From Antedon mediterranea (taxonomy: Eukaryota > Echinodermata > Crinoidea > Comatulida > Antedonidae), in the NCBI RefSeq assembly GCF_964355755.1, contig NC_092673.1:35409648-35473647 (forward strand): 64,000 nt of DNA. The letters are read 5' to 3'. Every line of letters begins with the position of its first letter. The first letter of the stretch is position 1. The notes beneath the pieces were generated by a model. That model was given only the letters and a program-made list of their open reading frames with translations, did not search any database and was not told the origin of the DNA. Positions 44,001 to 57,400 of the stretch are shown here, in pieces. A program made the position numbers and the translations under genes.

Positions 44001-47000
44001 GATTTTTTAACCAAATTTAACCATTTTGCTATTAATAAAAAATTTGTTTCTAAAAATATAAAAACAAAATGTATTGGTAATCATCAAGGCTATCCATATG
44101 AATCTATCTAAAGAAACTCATGATAATTTCTGAATGTAAACCTAGCTAATGTGAATTTTTAAATGAAACAGAGTTTATAATCAGTTACATAAACAGACTG
44201 AGCTATAGTTGCATATATTGTACCCTAGAGATTGGTATCACTCTGCATGTTATTAAAGTAGTAACACCCCAAGGCTATTGTACATTATAGTAAACTCATT
44301 AACAATTTTTTAAATTTTTTTTTCTCTATAGCCAAAGATGTATTGCATGGTAGTAATGGGCAGGGAATGATAACAAGGTCAAAGGTCAGCAAACGTGAAG
44401 ACCCAAGAAGACATACACTGTCCAGTGGTATTGATTACAACATGGTAACTATACTAATTTAATTAATTTAATTATCTGTTTCAATTCATCAGTTTCTTTT
44501 TTTTTTTTTTTTTTTTTTTTATTTATTACGGTATATATAAAATTACAAAAACAATAGCACATAGCTAATAACGTTTGTATTACAATAAAAAATATTGAAA
44601 TGAAATCTATAAAAACTACAAAAATAAATTCGGAATATACAATTACAAAATTTCACAATTATTCACTAAAATTTAAAATATTAAGAATCTTAAAATATAT
44701 ACACAATTTTGGAAAATACAATTGCACTTTTATTTAAAAAAACGAAAAATTTACATTATAATATACTAAAGTAAAACCTATCTGCACTGTTCTTTATTTG
44801 ATTATTATTATTATTATCTTTTAGTATAGGTGGCAACATTGCACAATTATTCACTAAAATATTCACAACATTAAAAATCTACAAAAATATATTAAATTTC
44901 GGAAAATAAAAGTTTACAGTATATATTAATATTAAACGTTGTCTGCAGTGCTCTTCATTTGATTATTTTAGGCGGTAATATTGCACAATCATTTATTATA
45001 TATTTTTTAAATTTAATTTTTCACAGGAGAAATTTAATTTGTTTATAATATAGGGAATCGTTGAATTTTTATATCGGTTAGTTTTTATTTTAGGTAATGT
45101 AAATCTATTGGGGTTACGTAATCTAGATATATTAGGTCTTTCAGCAGGCAGCATATTACGATGTCTCTCTGACTTAAGGATACCTTCTCCAAATTTTAAT
45201 GTTAATTTTTCTCTACGTTCAGCAAGGCTGGTAATTTTAAGTTGAGTAAGGGCCGTATCATAGCTCTCATAGTCCTGGCCAAGTATAATTTTGCATGCTC
45301 GCTTTTGCAACCTCTCAATTTCATTGGTCTGATGTTTTGTAATGCTAGAGTGCCAAACAACACATGCATACTCAGTCAGCGGCCGAATATAGAGTTGATA
45401 AATACTTAACATGTCACCAATAGGTGCACTATATCCTCTCAATGCATAAAGAAGAAACATTCTTCTACTTGCTCTAGAGATAATACTTTTGATTTGGATA
45501 TCCCAACCTAAATTGTCTTGTAGCTCAAGACCTAATAATTTCATACTATGTACAGTATCAATTTTTTCACCACTTATAGTAAATTGGGGGTAGTTTATTT
45601 GGGATTTCATAAAATTTATATTAATAACATGGCACTTCGAAGGCTTGGGTAGCATGTCATTTTGATTACACCAACAACTCAAGGAATCTAAATGGGATTG
45701 AAGTTCTGATGATGTACTATTATTTTTTATATTAATTATTTCTCCCAGTGTTAGATCATCCACAAATTTCCAACGATTATCAGTGGTGTTACCCGCATCA
45801 TTCACCATAACAGTAAATATGCTGGGTCCCAGTTTGGTACCCTGGGGGACCCCACACGTTATAGTTCTTAGTCCAGAACAATGTCCCTTAAATTTCACAC
45901 ACTGGGTGCGATTCATCAGAAAACTGCTAATCGTTGGAATTATCGACGGTCTAACACCAGATTCTATCATCTTTGAAATAGCGACATTATGGTTTATCCT
46001 ATCAAACGCAGTTGTGAAATCAACTGTACATAATGTGGCGTAGGTCCCTGGCACATCAATATTGGATATAACCGTATTCAACATATCTACTAAGTAGTGT
46101 GTTGTACTAGTTCCTCTCACGTTACCATACTGTTTACAATCCAATACTGGTTCGAAATCCGTTTTTAACCATCCCGCTAGGAATGATTCAAATACTCTAC
46201 CCAATATTTTAGTTAGTGAAATAGGTCGTAATTGGCCAACCATTGTCGGTTTTTTAACTTTAGGTACTGGTACAATTGATGCGGTCTTCCACACAGTTGG
46301 AAACACCCCTTCGTTTAGACAGGTATTAAAGATTAAAAACAGGGGTTGTGCTATTTCAAAAGAAAACAGCTTAATGAGTTTCACCGGAATATCATCTGGG
46401 TGGCCAGATTTATTGGAGTTTAATTTGTTTAAACTCTTCCAAATTTCTCCATGGTATATTTTGGGGGGTGGTTTTGTAGGCAAGTACGAGGGAAGTGTTT
46501 CCAATCTGAGTGGTGGAAGCTGGCAACATACTCTTGAGAAATGTTCATTAATTTGTTCAGCCTGTTCTTCAACAGATTCACCATAATTATTTAATTTAAT
46601 ATTGTCTGACTTATTGTTATATCCTGTAATGTTTTTAATTGTTTTATTCCATTTACCGGGTTGTGCATTTTTTAGTCCTTCTATATTATCCTTATAATGT
46701 TTCTCTTTAGCTTTGTTAATTTCATACTTTACTTTGTTTCTTAGGCTTCGCCATAAATTTATATTATTAGATCTATCTATCTATGTTCTGTTCTTATCTT
46801 AAGGAAAGAATATAGACATTTGCAAAACTAAGAAGTAAAACAAAATTAATCTTGTATGGTCAGGTCAGATTCACCAACTTTTAAGCCGCACTGTTCTGTT
46901 CCAACTACTGTTTTGTTCCAACTACTGTTTGCTTTGTTACCCTTGCAGCTTATTTTATCTCAAGATCTGGAGATTCAAGTCCTGTCCTGTTATCCTAGCC

Positions 47001-50000
47001 AGTATTATTAATATATACCTTTTTAATGTGGTATTGCACACAATTCACTCTATACAGTAGAATTATTCCATTTTACTGTAGGTTACGGACTTTGATTTCA
47101 CAAAGAAACAATTTAATTTGATTAGGCACCACATCGATTGCATTTATTTTAAATCCATTTGTTCATATAGTGGCCTAATTAATTTACTCCTGAGTACAAC
47201 AGTCGTATTGAATTAATATAATTAGATCAAAAGAGCTAATAAAGTCTAGAGAATTTTGAAAAGAACACAAAAAAAAAATGAATTAGAACCTCCTGGAAAG
47301 AGTAAGTATTCTGATTAGAACTGTAGATCTAGAATTGTTAATCTTAAAAGCAATGAAGCACAATTTTTTGCCATAAAACTTTCTACTCAGTTTTTAGCTT
47401 AAATGTATTTTTTAACCTGTTCTACCCAGTATATTTCAACCAGTTTTACAAAGTTTATTACCAGTTCAACAAAGTTTATTTTAACCAGTTTATGCTAACC
47501 AGTTTAACCTGTTTTACCTTGTATATTTCAACCAGTTCTGCCCAATTTATTTCAACCAGTTCTACCTACTTTATGCTAACCGGTTTAACCTGTTCTATCC
47601 CATATATTTCAACCAGTTCTACCCAATTTATTTCAACCAGTTCTACCTACTTTATGCTAACCGGTTTAACCTGTTCTATCCCATATATTTCAACCAGTTC
47701 TACCCAATTTATTTCAACCAGTTCTACCTACTTTACTGTATGCTAACCGGTTTAACCTGTTCTATCCCATATATTTCAACCAGTTCTACCCAATTTATTT
47801 CAACCAGTTCTACCTACTTTATGCTAACCAATAACCTGTTCTATCCCATATATTTCAACCAGTTCTAGTTCTACCCAATTTATTTCAACCAGTTTAACCT
47901 ACTTTATGCTAACCAGTTTAACCAGGGAGTTGTAATACAACTCCCTGGTTTTAATGTACTTTATGCTAATCAGTTCTACCTACTTTATGCTAACCGGTTG
48001 TACCTACTTTATGCTAACCAGTTCTACCTACTTTATGCTAACCAGTTGTACCTACTTTATGCTAACCAGTTCTACCTACTTTATGCTAACCAGTTCTACC
48101 TACTTTATGCTAACCAGTTCTACCTACTTTATGCTAACCAGTTCTACCTACTTTATGCTAACCAGTTTAACCTTTTAGCTGTTCTACCTACTTTATGCTA
48201 ACCAGTTTAACCTTTTAGCTGTTCTATCTACTTTATGCTAACCAGTTTAACCTTTTAGCTGTTCTACCTACTTTATGCTAACCAGTTTAACCTTTTAGCT
48301 GTTCTATCTACTTTATGCTAACCAGTTTAACCTTTTAGCTGTTCTACCTACTTTATGCTAACCAGTTTAACCTTTTAGCTGTTCTATCTACTTTATGCTA
48401 ACCAGTTTAACCTTTTAGCTGTTCTACCTACTTTATGGTAACCAGTTTAACCTTTTAGCTGTTCTATCTACTTTATGCTAACCAGTTTAACCTTTTAGCT
48501 GTTCTATCTACTTTATGCTAACCAGTTTAACCTTTTAGCTGTTCTATCAACCCATTTTACATTATGGTTCTACTTAGTTTGTTTTTATAACCCTTTTTAC
48601 AGTCAGTTTAATTAAACTCTGTAGGTTTAAGCATACCAGCAGGCTCCTTATTTATAACTTTTAATATGGTAGTAAGACGTTCTACCAGCCCTAATTCCTT
48701 CTGTATAATAAACATCTTGAACTAGAGCTTTTAATAAATATTAAACAATCTTTGTTCAGTCCAGCATGTTTATTGAGCAATGTTTTAATTCCCACCACAA
48801 TTCAAACATATGGATTACCTATTAGGAAAGATATGCATCATTTAAGATTGTGAATTTTAAAGTAGTTGTTTGTCAGTAAATATAATTTAAATGAAACATT
48901 ATAATCTTCTTTTCTTAATGTATTCTGTCAATGACAAGTAAGGAACGGCCAATTAACTGAATGCATATTTTGCCAAAAAACTTTCAATTTGGCTCCAAAT
49001 TTATTTGTTGAAAATTAATTTTTTTATTTATACTTTATACATCTTTATTTTCTTTATCAAATTGTCAAATAGATTTCATATTTCAAGAGAAATTATATTT
49101 AAGAACTGTCTTTTTATAACCTTATTTAACCAACCATTTACTAAGAATACTATATTTTATTTAATTTTGTTTAATTTGTAATTGATGCTGTATTACCAAT
49201 TACTATCACAATAGATTGCCAATTGGATGACTATTGAAAACTAAACAACTTCCTGTGTGTCTTATCACCTATGCTGTTTATGCTATTGACAGGTTTCCTT
49301 TAGGGAACCCTTGGGATAAAGACCCCAATGGGTTTAGGAAGTGGTGTATCAAGGCCAACAAACCTACTTCAATGTACCTGCTGTTAGATTTTACAGTAAA
49401 GGTGTTTAGTTTAAGTACCTGGTTTGATTCTTAAATGAAATGGATAATTTACAGCCAGTAATTCTTATGTCATCAGCCTAGAGATGTGCAGATAATATGC
49501 ATGACACTTCACTGTGTCTTCCTTACAGCATGGTTGTAAAAGCCTCCATTGGGGAACCCTAGGGAGAAAGAGGTTAATTATACTTCATTAGATGGTAGAC
49601 CATGGTGTGAAGTTAACACAAAAGGTGCTTTGTGCTACATTTACCATACAACATGGTTGTGATTCATTTCAAAAGAAAACTGGGAAGACTTTGAGATATT
49701 GATTATATTGAGTTTAGTTTTAGTAATGTAATACTACTACGGTACTGTATGTCGATTTAAATACTATGCTTGAGCATACAAGCTCTGTAAGAATACTCAG
49801 GTAGGCCTATGTAAAAGAGAAACAATTTAGGCTAAGAAATAAAACAATGAACAACACAATTTTTTGTTTTTAAAAATTGAATTTGTAGTACAGTTGAAAA
49901 ATAAGATCCTGGGCAAAATTGAATTTTACTTAAATTTTAAAAAAATTTTTATATTTTTAAAAGCATGTCATTAAGCAATTCTCAAATGTAATATAAGCTC

Positions 50001-53000
50001 TTTAACTGAAAAATAAATAGAGTTAAATAAATTAATGGTCTATCTGTTCATTTATAAATAAATTATAATTCAGCCACCTTTTGCTGCCTTGAATAAAAGA
50101 TTGTATTTACAAAGCTTTTCATTGTTAAAGGTGTAATGAAGGCAGAAGTTTAAATATATACAGAAATGTTATCTGGGAGAAGTTAACACAAAAGGTAGAG
50201 CAATTAGCTTAGACGATAGTCAGTATACAGGGAATGTGATTATGATGATGATGATGTTTACTACCATGAAATGTAAGAATAAACTCTTCCCACACCTGTC
50301 CATTGTTGAAATTGCTGAGGCTCTAGTTGATAATATATATTTATGAAATAATAACTTCTTTTACGATTGTATTAGATCTAATTTTATGGAAATATAATAT
50401 TATATATGATCATTCTAAAATTTTTTATTGGTATTACTACTAAAATTATAATTTTTCGTGATAAGAATAATGAATGCACAGTGTACAATTCTAACACATG
50501 AGGGCGTGGTTGCGGACTGGTCCATTATAATACAGGGGTGTTCTAGGAACTTTTCACTTTTGTATCTAAAGCCCTCCCTCTGGAGAGCACGGGATATTTT
50601 CGGTTTATACAGGTAAGCTAGCACTCATAGACTACTAACACCACTACTGGTTTGTGTAATTTTGAACTGCTCGGTAGCAGACTCTAAAATATTAGCAGAT
50701 GAATTTAGAATGTAGATATTCTTCAATATACTGGAGTAAAAACATTTACCCATATAACTATAACTATAAAAATAAACATAATATACAGACAGTTTAACTT
50801 ATTCAGTTTATAAATTGAGTTTCAAACTGCTTGGTAGCCGACTGTCTAAATTATTAAAATATGAATTTACAAGGCAGACATCTACAATAGTAAAAGAATA
50901 TGTTAAATATAACTATAAAACTACAGAAATAAACGTTATATGGCGGTTTATTCAATATATTTTATAAATTGAATTGGATGACAAAATCCTATGAAATTAT
51001 CCACTGGCACAAATATGTAGTTAAAAATTTTGAATTACTTGGCTGTTTATGGTAGGTATTGCATCAAGGGACTAATTAAAATGATATATGTTTAGAGTAT
51101 TTTTGAAAAATATTATATATCATATTTAAAATAAAATATAGGAAAGGAATTTTTAAAACTAAAAAGGATTTTTTACAGCATCTGATATTCATTTTAATTG
51201 GAGCTGTCTGAGGCTGGACATCAACATATGTATCTTATTTACTATTTAACAACCTATAATTAACTATAAAAAATATATTTTTTATTTTAAAATATTTTAA
51301 AATATTCCTATATGCATTGTTTCATATTAATATGTATAGTACTGTTAAATTGATTTTTGCCTTTCCATGGTCCTAAAATATTTATTTCTCTATGGTCCTA
51401 AGACTTATTTCTCTATGGTCCTACGGCTCATTTCTCTATGGTTCTGAGACTTATTTCTCTATGGTCCTACGGCTCATTTCTCTATGGTCCTGTGGCTAAT
51501 TTCTCTATGGTCCTAAGACTTATTTCTCTATGGTTGTGTAATATAATAATTAAATTGTCTACATATTATAGGCCTGTCACGATAAATATGGTCCTGGGCC
51601 AAAATCGGTCCGGCCGGACCAGTTTTGGCTCTAAAATTGTGGCCAAAAGCAGTCCGCCACTGCCAAAATCGGTCCGGGCTTTTCTTCTGTCGATTTTAAT
51701 TGAATTACTAGTCCTATGATGCTGTTTTAAATTGTTTATGGCTATAAAAATATCCCATGATATATATTAATAAGTTATCTTGTCGGATAAATACTATAAA
51801 TAAATGTATTTTATCTAAAAACATGACTTAGGTGTTCACTCAAATTTCGGCCTGCCACACACTCACATGAACGGGTATGAGACGCTGATATTGCCAGCTA
51901 GATTTGATTTATGATTGAGGCCTTTTTCCTTCCTCAGCCTAATCAATATTGGATAATTTTTTTCTAATAATTGTATTGAATTGATATATTTATTGATTAA
52001 CCATAAATAATTAATAAATTAAATTGTTTTTAACATCATGGGGAAACGAAGATGTTAAAAAAGAACAAAATGGATTAAAAACAGGCAGAGATACATATTG
52101 TATACAAAAAGCCTAACAATTAGTACTTATTATTGATGAGTTACTACTAATAATGATAATAAAAAAAACTGGCTTAATTTATAATATTAAAATAACAAAT
52201 AAAACCCCATAGTTTTCAATATAATGACTAATTATGGCCTTTTTTTTAATGATATATACATTATGACTCATATTGCGCACCATATATTTGTAAGACCGTA
52301 CCATATTTGGCGGCCAAAAACAGTCCTACTGCCCGGACCGATTTTATCCAGGCCGGACCAGTTTTGGCGGCCAAAATTGGTCCGGCCGGACAGGTTTTGG
52401 CAGCCATAAATGGTCCCCCGGACTGATTTTGGCAGCCAAAACTGGTCCGCCGGACCGATTTTGGCCCGGACTGATTTTGGCGTGACAGGCCTATTGCATA
52501 TGCAGTATACAGTCTTGGGAATTCCTTGCTAACTTGTTTACATAATATTTAGTTTACATAGTCAATGTTAAGTACAGCAGTAGGACCTCTTTGAACTCAG
52601 GATTAAATCTCTTATTCTTTATGCAAATAATACCTGTATTTGATTTGTTAAATTGTGGGCAGTGGGACTAACCAATTACAGTAGGCAATACTAATTATAA
52701 AGCATGTTACCTCTAGAGATACCCCCTAGCTCAAATTCATCTTTTGTATAACAGTTGTTGGAGTGTTGAAGAGTGACAATGATATTGAGTACCTTTGTGT
52801 TGAAGATGTTTATATAGCTTTCAAAATGCTAATTGAAAGGAGTAAAGGAAGATTATTGTCGCTGGCACAAAAGACCAACAAATTCTAAATCTCAGATTTC
52901 ACTCCGGTTAAATTTTTCATAGATAGAAATAGATGGCATGTTTATTAATTATTTTATCGCTTTGGTTCAGCATTCTTTGCCTGCGATGTAAAGGGGCATA

Positions 53001-54390
53001 TGCAAGATTTATTTATAGTGTATTACTCACTCTTTTTAGAATGAGTTTTATTTTTTACATAATGAACTATTTTGTCTGTTATTTCAATTGCACCATTTAC
53101 ATTAGGATCCTATATAATAATTTACTTTCTAACTCTTTTTGTTGACACTTGAAAATAATCTTTTTAATGATTTAATTATTTTTTATAGTACATTATACAG
53201 TATTTATATTTCTCTTGATTTTTGTTACTTGGCAATACCATAAGGAATAATTTTCCGATGACTATTTTAATTTCTGTGAACGACATTAAACATCTGCATT
53301 TATCCATGCTGTTACTTGACCAAGAGGTGGTTGCCCTAAGCCCATCAGAATATAATCAAAACCCACAGGGTTCAACTAAAGGGTCACCAAATATGTTTTG
53401 TGTCCAAATTATGACCACAAATCTGTACTACTAATTATGTCTATACAGCTTACACTTTTACTGTTAGCTAAATTGCGACAATAAGATACTAAACAAACAT
53501 ATACATCTAATCTGGTTTTCAAATAAAGTTGAATGGTGTATGGGCTGCAAATGTTGACAAAACACTTGATTGTTAAAGCATTATTTTACTGTTAAACTAA
53601 GGACGTACTTTAATCTGAACGATAATAAATCCACGCTGAATTAAACATTATTAGTCGATTAGTCAGAGGGTAATTAGACCAATCACTAATGACCCTTTGT
53701 TTGGTCTGTTAATACTTGGTTCAATACATAGTGAGATTTATACAAAGTGGACCAATAGCAGGAGGGTTCATTCACCTTCAATACCAGGGTAGCAATGAGC
53801 AAAAGTAAGAAATATTAGGCATAAGCTAAGTTATGATTTTTTCTTTATGAAAGTTAAAGCCACATCCTAATAAACTAAGTTTGGCTCTGCTAGAAGACAA
53901 TTGACGTGAGCTACTTAGGTACTGCATTGTTTTTCTCTTTTTATCATAATTTACCATAACACATTTTTAAAAATTATGGCAATACTGCTGGTTGACTGGA
54001 CATTTCAATTTAATCTTCTATGCTTGTGTACCAGTTGGTGACATGCAACAAAGTATGTGTCATAATATGACAATGTCCCTTTAAAAGTTGCAAGTCCAGT
54101 TATAATAGGCATGCAATGTTTACATAGCACAAAATCAAAACAGCCTGTTTTATACTGTTAATGAGATACAGTGTATGTGTCATACAATGACAATATCCCT
54201 TTAAAAGTTTAAGTAGCTCAAAATCATAAGTCACCTTTTTCCATAGTGTAATGTGAAAGTGGTACCAATTGTTTGTCATACTTATGACAATGGTCCCTTT
54301 TATGTTTAGTCATACTAATAAATAGCAGAATGCTATATTTGTCATTTGCATACATTCTTTAAATTTTCGTTTATTTATTTTTTCCACTCA

Positions 54391-54427
<37 letters not shown>

Positions 54428-57400
54428 CAAAAACAACCTGTTATTCACACAATCTACTATAATGCTTTAGGTGATATTTTACCACAACCCTCATACATTA
54501 CCCAAACCCTACAATTTAACTAAACTATGAGATTTTAATATTTAAGCCTTTATGAATAATATGATTTTATACAAATTTCCTACTATTTTATAACTAAGAA
54601 ATTTCCTAATCAAACAAGTCATGGATGTAATTGTAGACAGGGACACCAAAATTCAGTCTAATTTTAAAGCATTCCATCCACAACCTATTTTCAACTCACC
54701 ACCCGATTCTCGATACCTAAAATTACAGTTTAGTAATTTGTTACCACTTATCCCTACAGTAGACTTCTTTTCATTACATTCCTACAGGTTTTCACTATTT
54801 TAAAATAAACTTTAAAACCTGCCTGCGTTTTTAATCATTCTATTTAGGTGCTAGAAAAAAAAAAGTTTATGCTTTTGGTTTTATTTTCTCAATGTTTCAC
54901 GTTATGACACAGTAGCTGTACGGTTGAATTCTAAAACATTTCAACAAAGTTTCACCTTTTCATTTTAAAGTTTCCCATAATTCATGTCCATAATATCATT
55001 TGTATCAGTGATATTTATGGATGGACTATTTTTTAAATTGGTTTTATCTCTCAATGTTTCATGTTATGATACAGTAGGTGTACAATTTCATTCTACAACA
55101 TTTAAACAAAGTTTTCCCATAATTCTTCATGTTCATAATATCATTTGTATCACTGATGTTTGTCAATCACCAACTCATTGACATTTACAGATGGATTTGA
55201 TTTTTGAAACAGTGTGCATTATGCTGCAGGCTGTTACACTGTTACAAGTTAAGCCTCAGAGTGCTGGCTTATATTTCATGCTAACATCAAGGCAGTTGCT
55301 GTTAAACTTTCTAATGTTTCTACCGTGAAATATTCCTGAAATAGATCCAACATTATCGGTGTTTCTTACGCATTTTGATGTAACTAATTTGTGTTGATAA
55401 GTCGTTGCTATGGCAACTGTAATTCCGAGGTATTATTTTGTGTCGGTTCATCCGTTGATATTCACCAAAGCAAATCCACTTAATTCAGATACAGTAGTCG
55501 CTACATCGTTCTAGTGAAACTTTATTGAAAAGTTTTATGTATAATAACAATTTGAAATCTATATGATTATTTTGAATAAAAAAAAATATTTGTTTAGATT
55601 TAATTGTCGTTTTGAGATAATTTAAATCAATATGATTATAGATGAAATCTATTTCTTGAACTTACAGTGTATTAGTGTAAAGCTCTGTCTACATTATTTT
55701 GTTAAAATTATAATTACTATCTTTTTAGGGACCACATTGGAATTAAGTTGTTTTACTTTAAACGACTTTATGTGTTTTCCCGTGCATCGTCAGTCTTCAT
55801 TAATCCCGCCATTTTTATTTGCTTTTTTGATGTACATGTATATTAATATTTAAGGTGATTTTATATATTATTGATGTATTTTTAATGTTATTTATTGAGA
55901 TGCCAAATAAATGAAAGAAAGAAATACACTATCAAACTTTATTGTGACAACAAAACGCAATGTGACCATATATGACCATGATGATGTCGTATCACTATCA
56001 TATTTAGTCATATCACTACCATATTCGGGCACATCACATTTTTATTGTCAAACTAGTTTGATAGTGTAGACAGAGCTTTAATTATGGTTTGGATACTAGA
56101 GTAATTGTATCTTGTACATTGATATGAGAATAAACCCACTGAATATGAAGATTTAAAATAATTGTCCTCTTTTCTCCCTTCATTGTGACCAAAGTTTGTG
56201 TTCCAGGGAGTTAAATTTTGTGTTTTTCAGAACTTTTTAAAAATTAGATTGGAAAGGAATTGTTGTTACAATTTTATTCACATTTTGTTATTAAGCTATT
56301 AAAGAAAAGATTTAAAGAATATTATGGGTTTTATTGTGTGTATTTGTTCCTTGCTCACACCAGTGTCTTGAATCATATTCAACCCCCCAGCTAGTAGTAT
56401 GAAGGTTGAAAAGAAACTTGACTATTGTATTATTAACCTTGTCTGAAGCTGGTGGAATAAAATTAGTAACAACACACCTGCTGGTATGGTAGGCCTACAC
56501 AAGTTATAAATAATAACTTTTAGGTTCTTTGTTTAATAGAACAGACAGAGAGGGGGCTAAACAAAATGTGGCAAACTTGTACAGTATGGCCTAAAGATTT
56601 TGTTATTTAAAAATGTTATCTTAATTTAATTTGTATTTAATTTTTGCTAATGTCTGTATAGAGGTTTTTACAGTGCACTTTGGCCAAATATTTTGACAAA
56701 AGATAATTTATTTGGCCAAACATAATTTATTTATACAGTATATATTATTTTTGACAATTAATAAAGATATATGTACAGTAATATTATATTCACAAATCTT
56801 GTTTGTTAACTTATTTCTCTTATAAATAAATTCTTTTTATCATTATTTATTTTGTTAATTCAGCAGGGGCCAGAGGAGACATTTCATTTTTGTTATCTCC
56901 TTTTTTAAAGGTTATCTACCATTTTGTATTTTATAAAAGTTTAACTTTAATTTCTAAATGTTTTTGTTTTTACAGTTAAAACGAATGAAAGCAATAGAAC
57001 AAGAAAGAGATATTTTGATCCAGGGGTTAGAGGTCATCGAACGAACCAAAGAATGGTACCAGAAAGAACTTAACTTAATTTCCCGCCAGATGAAAAACCG
57101 TATGATCTTAGAAGGTTCAGACACCATCAACCCAGCACGGCAAGAGAAAGCTGCCTACAAACGTGCCAGAATACAAGATATCAACCTACAACTGACTACG
57201 CTTGTACAGAGCTCAGAAATGGTACAGATACTTATAAATCTTTATCTCTTTCAAAGTAGCTTTCTTTGTGGCCGAGTGCCATAATGAGACTTGAGGGAAA
57301 AGTAAACGTTGCGATAATGCATCATTTGTAATGTAGATACTATGTTTGCAATTTAAACAAGAATGATTGCAAAGGAATTTAACAAGTTAGTTGTTCAAAT

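Noticed and set aside
47954-48201. Overlapping frames with YFMLTSSTY-type repeats
   Set aside because: Artefact of the 24-bp array; no start context, splice sites or homology.
52933-53145. 70-codon hydrophobic frame
   Set aside because: AT-rich intron sequence yields Phe/Ile/Leu/Tyr-rich frames by chance; no splice or start context and no neighbour support.
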